From Polytrichum commune (lineage: Eukaryota > Streptophyta > Polytrichopsida > Polytrichales > Polytrichaceae): DNA of 64,000 bases. Position numbers and translations under genes: made by a program. Within the stretch, counting starts at the first letter, position 1. Every line of letters starts with the position of its first letter. The DNA lies in NCBI GenBank assembly GCA_950295325.1, contig OX485803.1, positions 24,490,001 to 24,554,000 of the forward strand, read 5' to 3'. Positions 47,382 through 61,245 of the stretch are shown here, one piece after another. The notes beneath the pieces were generated by a model. It saw only the letters and a program-made list of their open reading frames with translations. It ran no database searches and was not told the origin of the DNA.

Positions 47382-49028
47382 ACCTCAAATAGAGCCATGT
47401 TTGAAAGAGACCAACCAAGACAAATTGGAGCTAAGGATACATACATGATTTAGGTGCATTGTACTATTTTTCATTTTTATTTTATTTTATTGTCATCATG
47501 ACAAGCACATTCAAACACATGCTTGATGCTTATGGGTCCAATACAAGAACGTGTTTTTGTTATTCAAGGCTTTGGTTGGACAATCCTAAATATATTGTGG
47601 TCCACAAGCTTCGGATATAATGTGAGGGTGAGAAGATTTTTGTAACAACCCTTGACCTTATCCATTCAACCAAAGCTTACTAGGTATTGATTCAACATGC
47701 CTTAAGCTTGGGTCCCCCACGATGCCCTCTTTTCCAAGTTTGCAAATTTTCAAACAATATTTTTAAAATAAATAAAAATAAACATAAAAAATGATTGGCA
47801 CAGTGCTTAGCATAATGTTCTTAACCACAATGTGCACGACCAATTTATAAGGTCCCTTCAAGCGTCGAGCATAGTTATTGTAATTGAACTAATCATCATT
47901 TAGATCTTGTTTTTAGCAATCAACAAGGGATTTCAATGCACCAAAGTATGTCTTATTTGAACACCGTATGCAAAAGATATAACCATTTGATGTTTTATTG
48001 ATACATGACTTGAAAACTAAGACATGAGATACTAATGTTAAGGTGGTGGATTTTCTGAGCACCAACATGTACTACTCATGGAAGATTTGGGGTATCGCTT
48101 TTTTGGGTTGGTTGTTGGTTAACCCACAAAGGTTGAAAATAATTCGTCCCAAAATCGTCTAAAATAGTTTAATATAGTTCATAAGCTTTGTAATGAACAT
48201 CAACATCTCTTCTGATAGATCTAACTGGACGGATGAAAACTTTGTAGATTCATGATTATTCACACAAATTCGTTGTGTCATCAATGTGTCCAAATTAATA
48301 AAGATGTGTATGCTAATACCAGGCATCGGTGACTACTTGGACAAAAACATCCTCCTCAACTTTGAGGGGTTAACTGAACACTATCTACATTAGACCTCCA
48401 GTCCTCTCCGCTAGATGATAGGAGTTCTCAAAGTTCAACATGGAAATAGCTTGTACATTGCACATCATATTTCAATCTATTGTTTGCAATCTCAATTCTT
48501 GCTCAAATGCAACAAACACATGTCTTTATTGATTAGAGTATTTGCATGTTTTTCTATAAGGCACTGCCAGAATTGAAACTCCTCTCCATTTGAAGGTTTG
48601 TGGCTTGTCAAAGTTAAGTGTGAACAATTTTGCAAGGCCCATCAAAATTTCAAGGTTGCGATTTCTACCTCAAATCTTGCTCAAACAACCATGAATTACC
48701 AACCTACCTCATAAATTATCTAGAAGAGATTCAACAAATGAAGCCGTTTTTCCAATTATAATACTCCTTGCTTTTGGTAAAAAGTTCTCCAAACTAGCGT
48801 GCATTTGCAACACTCGTAAGCATGTGAAATTTGTTGTGGATGAGTATTGTCATTGACATCCAGACTTGAGTTTTATTTTTAAACACAACAATGTAAGTGA
48901 TTTTTTCACTCCATTTCCAATAGATTCACTCTTTCTCTTCTTCTACTACTACACCCTTTATGGTATTTAGTGTCACTTACTATTCAGAGTTACACATTGC
49001 TATAACATTTCATTGTTAATTTAAGTTA
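47382..49028. other. Gene-poor region
   Basis: No gene is recognised. A family A terminal motif (TTTATGGTATTTAGTGTCAC) lies at about 48957-48976 without the rest of the element. Confidence 0.5.
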
Positions 49029-49472
49029 TTACCAAGTAAGAGATGTGAATGTTATACTAGATGGCACATTACCCCTCCTACATGTATACATTGTAAGCCA
49101 ATTTTTAATCGAAAGACTCTCTTATGCTTCTACCCAAGGATGTTTCTCATCTGTAAAAATATACAAAGGCTTATCATCCGGACAGGATGTGCATGATTAC
49201 GATTCTAGTCATGAGTAGGTGCATATATTTTTGTAATATCACATATATTGTTACCAAGTAAGAGATGTGAATGTTATACTAGGTGGAACATTACCCCTCC
49301 TACATGTATACATTGTAAGCCAACTTTTAATTAAAAGACTCTCTTATGCTTCTGCCCAAGGATGTTTCTCATCTGTAAAAATATACAAAGGCACATCATC
49401 CAGACAGGATGTGCATGATTACGATTCTAGTCATGAGTAGGTGCATATATTTTTGGAATATTACATATATTG
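49029..49472 (+). repeat. Recent 222-bp tandem duplication
   Basis: Copies 49029-49250 and 49251-49472 are nearly identical over their full length, with only scattered substitutions such as AGATGGCAC / AGGTGGAAC and TTATCATCCGG / ACATCATCCAG. Both end in ACATATATTG. Confidence 0.92.
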
Positions 49473-50344
49473 GGCAAAGATTGATGCATAATAATACCAA
49501 CATACATGTTGAAGTTATAATCTTTTAGTTTGGAACATGTGAATGGCTAGTTGTTTTTGCAAACAATTCTAACTCTACAAAATTTTCATCTACCATAAGA
49601 AGTGATGATTTTCTCTAGTAGAGTTCTTAATAGGATTGAACTGTTTTAGACAAGTTTGGTGTGATTTTGCTTTAGCCTTGAGGGGTGAATTGTATGAGGA
49701 TTATCAAGGTTGGCTTTTTGTGACATACCGGGGTAAGCTAGAGTTGTCTTCCCTGCAATTCAAGTACTTGAAAGGTTAGGTCTACCTAATCACCATGCAT
49801 TAAGTCATCAATTGTATCATCTATAAAGGAGGTACACTATGACACCGATAAAGTCCCTTGGCATATGTAGAGGTTGTTGGTGGACACCTTTTGGGAACCC
49901 ATTATAGCTTGGAGTTTTAATTTTTAAGAAAACATCATGCCATAATCAATATTATAAACTCCAGAGGAGTGAGCTGAAGTTGGAATGAGTCAACCATAAA
50001 TTTGTAGGAAACAATTTTTTACAATACCCATTAACTTAACTCTGTAAAACCTTGAGACATTCGAAGGTGACATGTAGCAAATTTGTCACATTCCCTTCAA
50101 ACCAGTTTGCAAGTGGGTGGGGGACAACCAACGTTCCACCATAAAACATGATGCAATTGAAAATAGAGTTTCATTGATTAATTATAACATATTTTTGGAA
50201 ATATTACAAATTTTGAGACATTAGAAATCCTTTTTGTAATGTAGTTAATTATGTTTCAATTAAAGAATGGCATGTCTTTTTTAATACCAGTCTGTATCTA
50301 TAACACGGATTTCACTTCTTTTTAAAATTTCTTTTATACAATCA

Positions 50345-50605
50345 AGTTCCATATACCATGCAAGAACCTTTCATATGTAGGAGAAATAACCCTAGTACCA
50401 ATATGGTCAAGAATGGTACTAACTCCAATAATAACTTGGATATCCAAAGATTCTCTCACTTTGATATACCCACCAAGTATCAATATTTAATAAGTATTAC
50501 AATTTTGATACCCAAGTAAGTTTTTTACACCATTATTGACGTTGATTGTGGATCGCATGCAATTCACTTGTATATCATACCACACATTAGTATATTCCAA
50601 TAATA
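50345..50605 (+). mobile_element. Family C repeat, copy 2
   Basis: Its ordered blocks are ATACCATGCAAGAACCTTTC, CCAATAATAACTTGGATATC, CAAAGATTCTCTCACTT and ATTACAATTTTGATACCCA, collinear with 60790-61010. The terminal repeats are not recognisable. Confidence 0.65.
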
Positions 50606-52663
50606 TTCATCGAATATGCGGAATATGCATATTATTCATTCAGAGCCCCCTTAAAAAGTACTCCAATACTGCACATGGTCCATATCCTTGCAAAGGAATA
50701 GCCCATGACCCCCCCCCCCAACCCACCCAAATGCCATCGTACGAGAATACATGTCATCGTAACCTTACACAAAGACTCACAAACAAACATTCACATGTGA
50801 CATTACAAAGTTTGAATTGGCAACCAACGTTTGGATGCTCATTCACTTGTGTTGGTGGAAGAAATTAAATCCCAACACACAAAAGGTACACGGTGATATT
50901 AAAAAACACCCACGAATATGGCGGTGTAAGTTGTGTGGTTGTATGTCTCAAATGGTCTTAAAAAACAAGCATAAAATGGGAATGAGAAGGAGACTCACGC
51001 GTTCGCAAGGAATGTTTTGATCACGAAATCGCTAGTTGTGGACTTGAATTGAAGTCCGAGAATACATAGTTGCGACCTAGTCCCAAATTTATTCATGGCC
51101 ATAGAATGACATGGCCATCGTATCACCATGGTGTGACAACAAAGTGGAGATGGCTCGATCTCCAATTAGTGTGGTTTCCCGAGTCCCAATGTTGTGCCTT
51201 GGGGAATCTCCTCTTTTGCAATTTTAGTCGATCCATTCAAAGGCATGTTGGTGGTACCTAGCCATATATATTGATAAAAATACCCACTCTCCATGGGGCA
51301 AGTACGTAGTAACCTAACTAAGTGCACTAGTTAGGGTGGTGCTACACAAAGATAATTGAGATATGTTATAGCTAAAGACAAAATTTAGGATTGCGCTAAA
51401 TATCATATGTGTTTCTTTTGGAGTTAGTGTCCACACTACCCACTAAATGTTTTGGGGGTTCACGTTGACCCAAAAAACGTGTTGTGGGTTATGAGTTGGA
51501 GAGCTTATTTTAAGTTGAGAAAGTTGCAAAGGTTGAGATTTACACCGCACATGTACATCCTTTGGAATAAGGATTATGGTCGTTGATCTACACCAAATTC
51601 TTTTGGGAGGATTTCTTCTTCACGATTCATATTCAAGGGAGTGATCAAATCCGTTTGCCATTTACATCGATTGCCTAGTAATTTACGTTCCACAACTTTG
51701 ATGGAATAATGACAAAAACGAGTATGTCATTATAAATGATGAACAATCTTGTAGATTCACATGAACACTATATTTTTATAAAGTATAAAATCGAAGAGTT
51801 CCAGCCACTTTTAGGATTGATTCGATTGTTGGCAAGTTACTTCAGTGGGTTTGTTTGAGGTGGCGTAGAACTTTACTTTCAACGTGGCCGTCTTGAGCCC
51901 AGTTTGCACGGCACTCATCATCTAGTCAATGAACCTTGACCGCCTCTAGAATATGCATATGAACTCCGAATTTGAAAATTGGAGTTTTGGCACATATTTC
52001 TCCTAAATATATACAAATGTTCATGTTTTATCCCATCATCAAGACCTAGAAAAAAACATTTTTAATCAACTACCCCAATTTTAATACTTCGGCTTTGCGA
52101 GCATTGGATCTTCTGAAATTTTGTTGAAACGAAAAGGAATTTCTTCCCAAAGCGTCATAGTACAGTTGATGTCTATATACAAATGGTCGACTATAAAATA
52201 TGATGGTTACAATGGAATGAATTTCCCTTGACAACAAGGGTACTATGAAAAGTTCCACAATTCATTGGAATGCCCCCGAGGGAGATAAAGCGTGTTTGTA
52301 CGCTGAAGAGTTGTTTTTGGGGCTTTTCTAGGTATTGCTATGGCAGTCCAACGCCTTGTTAGACCTCATCAAAGTGGAAGATTGATTACTAAGAGGTATG
52401 TTTTGTATTGAATTAGAAATAGTGTTCTCGAGTTTAAACACCTTTCTAATAATTTAGATTATAATAATCACCATTTGAGTATGAAGGGCCCATAATTTTG
52501 AGAAATACAATCTCCGCAAACCAGGTGGACTAGGCCTTAACCTTAAAATGCCTAGAAGGTCCAACTCAAATCAAAGATGTATTGGAAATTGCTCAGACTC
52601 GGGCTAAGGCCCACAAAACCACCAACATATTTGGGTCTTTAAGACAGACACAATCGGGGGTGA

Positions 52664-53032
52664 TGTTTTGTAGCACCTATCAAGGGAAAGGGTGAAGATG
52701 TTGATTGCTATGTAGAGCCCAAGAATCTCTTCTATAGAGTTGTATGTTCCCACGATAGGGCCACATACTTTGAGTGGTTTGTCACACCTAACGTGGATGA
52801 CCTTATTGTGGGCATTTCCAACCCTACGCAAATTCTTGACCATTGGATCGTGTTGGAATTTGTCTCATCCAATCAAATATTATTGTTTGTCATTTCAAAA
52901 ATCAAAATCAAAATCAAGATACAAAAACCACAAGAATCCAAAACAAACATTCTCTTACTCTTTAAATTATATGAAAGAACACCCTCTCAATTACGCATCA
53001 CTATTGCACTTTGCATACTTATTACACTTTGA
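52664..53032 (+). CDS. Unidentified open frame with coding-like composition
   Basis: The frame is open from just after TGA 52661-52663 with no ATG in its first half. It includes APIKGKGEDVDCYVEPKNLF and VVCSHDRATYFEWFVTPNVD, which are less low-complexity than neighbouring frames. It could be an internal exon or a fossil of a mobile-element ORF. I recognise no domain, and the lack of a start codon and of clear splice sites makes chance a real alternative. Confidence 0.2.
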   Translation, partial: CFVAPIKGKGEDVDCYVEPKNLFYRVVCSHDRATYFEWFVTPNVDDLIVGISNPTQILDHWIVLEFVSSNQILLFVISKIKIKIKIQKPQESKTNILLLFKLYERTPSQLRITIALCILITL

Positions 53033-56000
53033 ACATCCAATCTCATCTCATTGTAACACATGCCTTTTTGGTGTCCCATTTAGAAGTATGACAAAAGGAG
53101 ACTAGGTCGAATCATGGTAAAGTGGACCCAAAAAAGTGCTACGGTAATTTAAGACCATAAGTTTATTGGTCAATGTTTAAGGTAGTAGCAAAGTGTTGTT
53201 TAAATTGGATTCTTTATTTTTATTTTCGTGATGACTTCTAGTGTTGTGTTAAATTCTCAAATATAGAATATAAAGATAAGATCTTCAAAACTTAACATTA
53301 AAAATAATGCTCACATGCAAATGGCTAAAGTGTGGTTTCAAACGTGAATTTCATGACCTTCAATTTTTGAACTTGGATTTTTTTTTCATATTCCTTGAAT
53401 TCATTATAAACTTGACAACATTGTAAATTTTATGAAGAAAACCATCAATCTAGTGTATAATTCGTCATGTTTTTTAATTTTTTAAAAAACACTTATTTGT
53501 TTCATATCATCTACTTGCACAACACTTGCACCGTCTTCTAAAATGTGTAGACTTTTCTTGAAATTGTTTTAGTCAACATAAATTGCTTGACTTTGTAAAT
53601 TGATATATTTTTTGAATGATCGTGATTTTTCTCTTCACAAAATTCAAAGTTAATATATATGTTATTAAAATCACTTTCAGGAGTTGTCCACTTTACCGTG
53701 CTTGCATTTGAATGAAATTTGAGGTTATGAAAGTCATCATCTTAGACCGCCTCACTATTTGAAACACACTTCACCAAGGTTATAGGTGGAATGTGTGGAT
53801 TACACGTGACCCATACGGAGGATATCCAATCAAACAATCAAGCAAGTACAACTTTTACATCCCAATGTGGTAACTTGTCCGCAAACGTCCTCCATTGCAA
53901 ATGCCACTACTACAATGTTGCGGGCCCATATCCTATAGTTCTTCAATCAAAAAGAGAACTATTGTCATCATTTTCCAAAGCTTTTTGTTTTCTTCTTGGG
54001 AAGGGTGGGAGTGAGAGTGACCGACACTTTCTTTGAAGAAGCTAAGTATTCACAAACAATGTATGGAGTTTTCACATGTGAGTTTGAACCGACATTCTAG
54101 AGTTCACATTTTGGATAGTCCACGAATGTTTATAATCTACACATGCTTGACATGTAGTGTGGGTTGAGTTCCGTCATGTTTGAATAGTTCCTTTGTGCAG
54201 AAGCTCAAAGAAATTATTCTATGTTTCTGTGTATTTTGTTGAAAAGAATAAACCCACACATTTCTATGCACTTCAAGAGTGTATTGAGCTATCTACAAAT
54301 TTTTATTGAAGAGGGATCAAACTGGGGAGTTTTCTATTGAATGTTTGTGAAGCGTTTGGTGTTGCACTCCGTTACAACTGCATTTTGTAAATTGGGTGAT
54401 ATTTGTTGAACCTTCTCTTTCAATTTAAAAAAATATTGAAAAGATCTTAAGACTAACACATGGTACAACCATGGGATATGCCACAACAAATTATAGATTG
54501 GCCTTTAGTAGGGCGAGCTTTGGCTGATCAATTTGGTATGACAAGCTAGAAAACCATTTATAAGAGCCTGACGCCACTCGTTGAGCATGTTAATTTAAAT
54601 CTCGAGAAAGCTTAGGCGACTCTCCACACAAACTCTTAAACTCACTATTAAACCTATTTCACCCAAATTTATGGAAAACTTCATCATCGAAATGAAAAAT
54701 ATTCTTCACATTCCCGACAACTCACATATTCCGACCACCTTCAAATTGCCCATCACTTGAAAATTTGTTCAATGTTCGCTCTCCAAGATGTTGAAATAAG
54801 CACCGACATTCAAGAGTTAACAAACCTCTCGAGTGTGAACAATTGATGAGCGTTGGATATTTTGTGTAGGGTGATGCACTAGACGAAGTTTCATCACATG
54901 TAAATACTTAATTGAGGCATAAGCTTAAGTGATTTTGCACACATTGAATTGCACTTGGATTGGTTGATGTTTTACATTGCAGACTGCACAACTATCGCTG
55001 CACTTTGTGTGAGAGAGTTTTTAAACCGTAAATTGGGCATAATATTATTCAGCTGCATGGTTGTCTTCCATTCTATATGTAGTATCTGACATAGGCCTCC
55101 ACTATCTTACATTCATGGGGAGAAACTTAGAAAATAGGAAGAAATTGACGTTGGTATGAATATAGTGAATATAGTAGAGGTGCCTATTCCCAATCAAGAC
55201 CCCATTGGCAATCTATAAGGTACTGGAATTTCTATTAGGTTGGGATTGAGTTTTGATCAGGCCGGAATCATAGTGTCATGATGCATGTCCTGGTTTTGAG
55301 TGCTAAAGTGAGGAGTAATGAGTAGTTTAAATGAGTGGTCATGGCAGACTCGAGACATTGGTATTATGTTTGGGCTAACTTTTGGCTTTAAAAATTCATA
55401 CAAGATTAAATTACCGAAAAAATTTGCAATCCATATGACTTCTATCTTCCTACGTGGGAAAAATTTGCACCATCTTATATTTCTCCATATCTAACGCGAG
55501 ATCTTTTTAGTGATTGGTTATAGGCGCCTCTACTCTAGTGCCAATATGAATAGTATGAATATTGTGAATAGTGCTAAATTTTTTAGTGATAGTGATAATG
55601 TGGACAATGAATCTTGTGAATAGCGTTGGGAGTACAACTTCACCCAAATATCCAAGTGTCAGCATGAATCTATGAATAATAAATGAATATTCTTACTTTG
55701 TTCGGGGGCACAAAATATAATTGACACATCCCAAGGTCATGGAACTGTCCCAGATGGTTAAAGAATGTTATGGATCAAAACCACAAAATTTAAGGCAATC
55801 TTATTCAAGCCTAGTTTTTGTTGTCCGTTGGTAAGCCTTTCAAAGACAACACAAAGAGCCATGAGTTGTGGGTCAAGAAGTAAGGATTCATGTGTTTGGA
55901 CTTAATCTCGAGCTTCAATAAATGAGCAACCCTTGGAATAGACATGACCCTTCTTTCATTAAGCCTAGTTGATGTTATCCTCTTGTCATTCATATTATGA

Positions 56001-57046
56001 AAAAAACAAAGGAGAACCTCCACTACTAGGCAATAACATTTGTCCCATAGTCATGCTCAATAAATTGTCTCAAATTGAACTATAAGTTTACGGCTATGAC
56101 AATAAAGTGAAAATCATCCCTGATTCACACCTACCATCGCTTCCTCTTTCACTATGAACAATTTATAAATGAATTTCATCCATTATTTTACATTCCCGTA
56201 AACCCGATTCTCACCCCTAAAACCTAGAATTTGGGAAGTTTTAAGTCCCTTTCCATAATGGATTGCAGTAAAGGATAACACTAATATCAACACCAACATA
56301 CACATGTGTAAGTTGAGAGCCTATGAAGAGAGCGGAACGTATTCCCAACAACTTGACCTATTCCCACCACCACCATCCAATAGCGGTCCCTTCAAAAAAA
56401 TCTTTTAATATTCGCTCTCCTAGATGTTGGGAATTAAAAATATCCCACAACACCATTGTCCACCATGCCATGCCCACTTCTTCTTCTTCTTCTTCATCTT
56501 CTTCAAACTCTTCAATTGTCGCGTACTCATCACGATTGATGGTTTTGTTGCGTTGCGAATGGCTTACCACATTCTCAACCAATTCCGTTTGTTGTGACGC
56601 ACAAGTGTAAGTGGAAGCCGTTTCGTCCCACTCCCGATCTTTTGTACTTCGTGTGCCAACTTCACACCCAAAGTGCAAAGTGCAATCCCCCCTCCCACCG
56701 ATTCGAGTGCTATTCCATAAAGTGAGTCATATGCCACTTCCCATGCTTATGTGGAACTTTTCATAGATTTTTTGTACTAGATATTTATATGTTGGAGCTA
56801 ACATTCGTCTTAGGTCGACCATGAACGTGTGAACACAATATGTAAAAACTTGGCTTCATTTATTATTTATTGGGTTTCATATAAATGGGAAAAGAAAAAA
56901 TTCAACGGGAAGGGCGTTTCACATACCCTAGTGTGTTCCGATGTATAACGAGATCTTCTTTCTAAGAACCTTTTATGTTGGCCTTCACAAAAAAATTGTA
57001 ATGTTCTTTGGGACGGTCTCAATTTGTGTGAGATCTTTCTGTTGCA

Positions 57047-57112
57047 TTCTTTTTTTGGGCACAAATTGATGATTTCAATTGCAAGAATGGAACCAAAATA
57101 CAACCAGCACAA
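57047..57112 (+). repeat. Short dispersed repeat pair (partner at 58890-58950)
   Basis: GGGCACAAATTGATGATTTC, AATTGCAAGAATGG and AACCAAAATACAACCA match TGGCACAAATTGAAGAATC, AATTGTAAAAAAAG and AATCAAAATACAACCA at 58890-58950. The surrounding sequence no longer aligns by eye. Confidence 0.5.
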
Positions 57113-58439
57113 CCTGAGTGGAAATCAAGAAGTGTCCACTACATTGTCATTGGCATCAAAGAAATGGAGGGATGCGGTCAAGGGTTTTGGATATGAGAGG
57201 AGATGCATAATTGATTCAAATGTTGTCACCTCAAAACTCACTACAATCTTCTTTGTCAACTTTATCCAGGAAAGGCTAAATATGCTTAGAGGGAACTTTA
57301 TTTCATGCAAGAATGTTGTCTACCGAGGGATTGAAGTGGTCTCAAGCATTCTAAGAATGAGATGTGGGTGAATTGGAGGAGGTTTTCTTTTTGGGTTGAA
57401 ATAATGAGTCCTCTACAATAAACATCAATTTTTTTAGAGTATGAGAAGAGTCTTAGGAATATACTTGTTATGATTGCATGTAAACAATGCAACTTTTACC
57501 ATTTCTTATACAAGATTTACAAAAGATTGATGTAGTTTCTTAAGATTGTGCCACTTGTCATTACTGCATCGTTTTAAGGGTGTACCTACCTTTCCCATGA
57601 ATTCGATGGTTACTACGACCTTGGTAAGTTTATGGTTTCGCTATGAAAAGTAATTTGTGAGTCGCGCACACGCACCATTCAAACCTCGGAATTGTGACAT
57701 TTCGGAATTAGAGTGAATCATACTTCATCCACAAATTGGTATACACAACATTAGCTATTCAATCATCGGTTTATGTTCCATTTCCTAACACATCCAAGTT
57801 GAGTGAGATGCAACATTTTCAATTCAAAACTCCTTGTAGTGATCCAAACTTGTCTATGACTTTGAGCTCGAATGCAAATATCATCGGCGTTTTCTATAGC
57901 AATCATAATTTTGGGTCGATATAAGCTGCCTTTTGGTCTAACTTATGCATTGTACATCATTTTAATTTTAAAATCTATTTTTTTTATGGGTACATACATT
58001 ATAACTAACTATTTAGAATTACCGCATAGACTTTGAAGGTGCAATGTTTAACAAAGTAATAAGCATGTGGACTATGGCAATCATTGTCATATTCCAAAAC
58101 TATAAGGGTGCTCTTCCGTGATAATTTTTGTCAATCAAAATATGACATTGTCAAACAATGTTTGGTTGTGACTTTCAAATGCGGTCATACTATACATACA
58201 ATAGTGCACCTTATGCAAAGTCTTCAAAGTGAGCAACATTTTGCGGCTTTGCAATTTCATAATCAATTCTAGTTACTTGACAAATTTAACGATGAATGGA
58301 TAAAAAGAAACTTAATTTGTTTTTTGGATCGGAATTGTTCACTCCATTGAGTTTCCTTGACAATCAAGACATGTCTCAGTGTTGATTAGGCATATAGGAA
58401 TCGATTTCGTTGTCATGTTGACCAAATACAAAGGGGTTG

Positions 58440-58506
58440 GGTTAGTGCTTGAGTTTGCAACTTTGATCAAGGGTGAAGTGTCTCTCATTTAAACACCAGC
58501 CGTAGA
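58440..58506 (-). repeat. Family B dispersed repeat, copy 3
   Basis: On the minus strand it reads AAATGAGAGACACTTCACCC and TTGATCAAAGTTGCAAACTC, matching the copies at 17195 and 37096. Confidence 0.6.
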
Positions 58507-60649
58507 TTGACGCCATCTCTCTCTTGACATCCTCAACGGAAAAGCAACGTTTTCCTATAGAATAATTCCATGTTGACCATACAAGAACATCTCATTTTCT
58601 TGAGGCCAAATAGACTATTTTGTTCTCAAAACCAATTCCAACATTCTAGAGGCCCAACCTTGAGTGTGGGTGAGGCAAGCGAAAGTCTACCCAAACACAA
58701 ATTCAATCCGATTGTATTCACAAGTGGGATATCGTCATCTGCTAGTGGATACTTACACCTTTCCTTCCAATTAGGTGAATTATCATTTGAAGTTACTTAG
58801 TGCTATAACATTGTCATAAGACATTTCATTGTGACAAGTGCAACACAAATTTATTGTATGCCCTTTTTATTTTTCTCTTTTCTTTGGCACAAATTGAAGA
58901 ATCAATTGTAAAAAAAGAATCAAAATACAACCACCTCGGGAGAACCAGTGCAAGCCGAGGGGAACTTACATAATTTTTTTTTGATGCTAAGTAATTATAT
59001 GATTTGTAAGAAGCATAGGGGTGCATTGGATATAAGTACTTCTAGCACATGACTTCACAAAAGGGATGTAAATTAAAACTTACAGGTTACATAATGTACA
59101 AAGGGTTGAGGTATGTTTTTCATGGCAATGTGGATGTGTTATATCTTATGGGACGATGGAACGCATACATATATTCTAAATGAGGACATTATCACATACA
59201 CACACACACACACAAACACAAATTATATAAAAGCAAGGATGAATTTTTGACATGTGTTTGCTCGTGAATATTGAAGGCTTCGTTTTCAAATAGTATTTCT
59301 TTTTTCTCGTATACATAATTCATAGTTTTTAGTATTCTAGTTTTGTGTGGTATATATACTTCTTGTTATTTCTTAGCTATGATTTTGTATGTATATACCT
59401 CTTTTTTTCCACTCCACATTTGTATATAAAAATATTGATTTGAAGGTGGTGCATGGACATTATTTATCCATTTAATGAAGGGTTGCACCCCCTAGGGTGC
59501 GAAGTTATAGCACTTTCTACTTTTACAAGAATATCCACACTAATTGAATTAAATAGTTGAGTTGCAAGGTCTACTTAAGGTACGTGGGTGTTATACGAAC
59601 TGTCTTTCTTGTTTTTATTGATCAAACTTACACCTTCAAATTTGTGTTATGTTAGCAAATCTATGATGAAACATCAACAAATATAATATTGAAAATCAAA
59701 CCAATTCTAATTTGGTTGTGTTAGTTGGATGCGCACGTTTGTTTGGTTCTTTAACTTTATACACATATCCTCCAAATAGTGTTCAGTTTTCAATATGAAG
59801 ATAGTTAATTAAAACTTGAAGATATGATCCAATCTCTTTAAAACATGTGTCGTTATGATTTTTGTTCTTTAACCCTCACCCAACCACACACCAATCACAT
59901 TCAAGGGTCCAATTAAGAAAAGTAAGCAAATCACAACCTCATTCCTTATGTCAATAATTCTTACACGCGAAGAGTTGCCCTTAAAACGGTGGCCCCCGTC
60001 AAAGTTGTCTCTTATGAAGGTTAGAGAATTAAATGAAGCAACAATCGAGCTACGTGACCTTGGCTTCACGAGCAATGTTGTTTGTCGGTTTGGGTTTGGA
60101 CCCAATGCTATCCCGTTCCTTAATTAAGTACTCAAGTAATAGGAACTTACAAAGTTTGTTGCATTACGATATGAAATTCTCTTCATTAGAAAACTACTCG
60201 ACATTCTTCAGTACGGCGGCACTTCTATTTCGTGGGCCCAAAAACCCTTGCATATTGATGCTTGAAATTTGAATAGTGTGGCTAGGATCCTCATAAGCTA
60301 AGTAGTACCACCTTATCTTCAATCCAAATAGGAAGTTCCTACCTCCCTTCGTCCGAGAATGGTAACAATTCAACAAAGCGTTTGTATGGAGAAAGGAATT
60401 GTCGTATACGAGCATACGTCTCATCCATCCAACCTAAAAAACTTGATTTCCTATACGTGTGTTTTCAATTCATCTCAAACGACCTTGAGTAGATTGATTC
60501 GGGATTTTTGAAGCTCATTTCGGTGTCAAACCAACTAAACACAATAACCTTGTGGTTACATGTTATTTCGAGGCTTTCATGTTGGATGAATGAGAGGTAC
60601 GCTTGTAGACAATAATTCTCTTTCTCCCATTTGTATGTAGCTCAAGAAT

Positions 60650-61041
60650 GGTTGTAACTATTGCTAGACTGGTATCGTCTGTGTTTCTAATACCATTTGG
60701 GTATCTTTAATGAGGGTTTCATACTTCTTCTTTTTTGATGGCTATGGATATGGGCATTGGACGGTATTTTTGTTTTAGATACCATTCGGGTCTATGTACC
60801 ATGCAAGAACTTTCATACCTAGGTAAAGTCACCCTAGTATCAATATGGTTTATGATGATGTTGACCCAAATAATAACTTGGGTATTCAAAGATTCTCTCA
60901 TCCCGACATACCTGCCAAATATCAATAATTGACTGATATTACAATTTTGATACCCGGGGTAGGATCTTTGATACCATTATTGATGTTGATTTATTGACAC
61001 CGTGCATTCACCTATATACCGGTCCAACATTGGTTGTGACC
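60650..61041 (+). mobile_element. Family C repeat, copy 3, with degenerate TIRs
   Basis: This 392-bp copy starts GGTTGTAACTATTGCTAGAC plus TGGTAT. Its end, reverse complemented, is GGTCACAACCAATGTTGGAC plus CGGTAT, a match at about 18 of 26 positions. The interior is collinear with 50345-50605 and with the reverse complement of 29361-29640. It looks like a short non-coding DNA transposon. Confidence 0.65.
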
Positions 61042-61245
61042 AAATGCATGTGAAGAGTTGATGATCCCATTAGATAGAGTGGCCTCCACACTCCCTCCAA
61101 TGGTTCAACTAGGTCACCAAATATGGGAAACATGTTTTAAACACATGGCCTGGCTAGGTGGCCAAGGGTTCATGGCAGCCATGTGAGTCAAAGGTGAAGT
61201 TAAGGTTTGGGAACCCCTTATAGCTCATAAATTTCTCTAGTACAT

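Larger units (their letters stand above)
50606..60649. other. Ten-kilobase gene-poor region
   Basis: Apart from the entries listed inside it, only short AT-rich open frames are present. A (TTC)n tract lies at about 56478-56500 and (CA)n at about 59199-59213. The stretch around 56323-56678 is open on both strands because of the TTC/GAA repeat and is not taken as a gene. Confidence 0.5.

Noticed and set aside
56323..56678. Open frames on both strands
   Set aside because: Both are produced by the TTC/GAA microsatellite and acidic or Ser-rich low complexity; no start context or homology.
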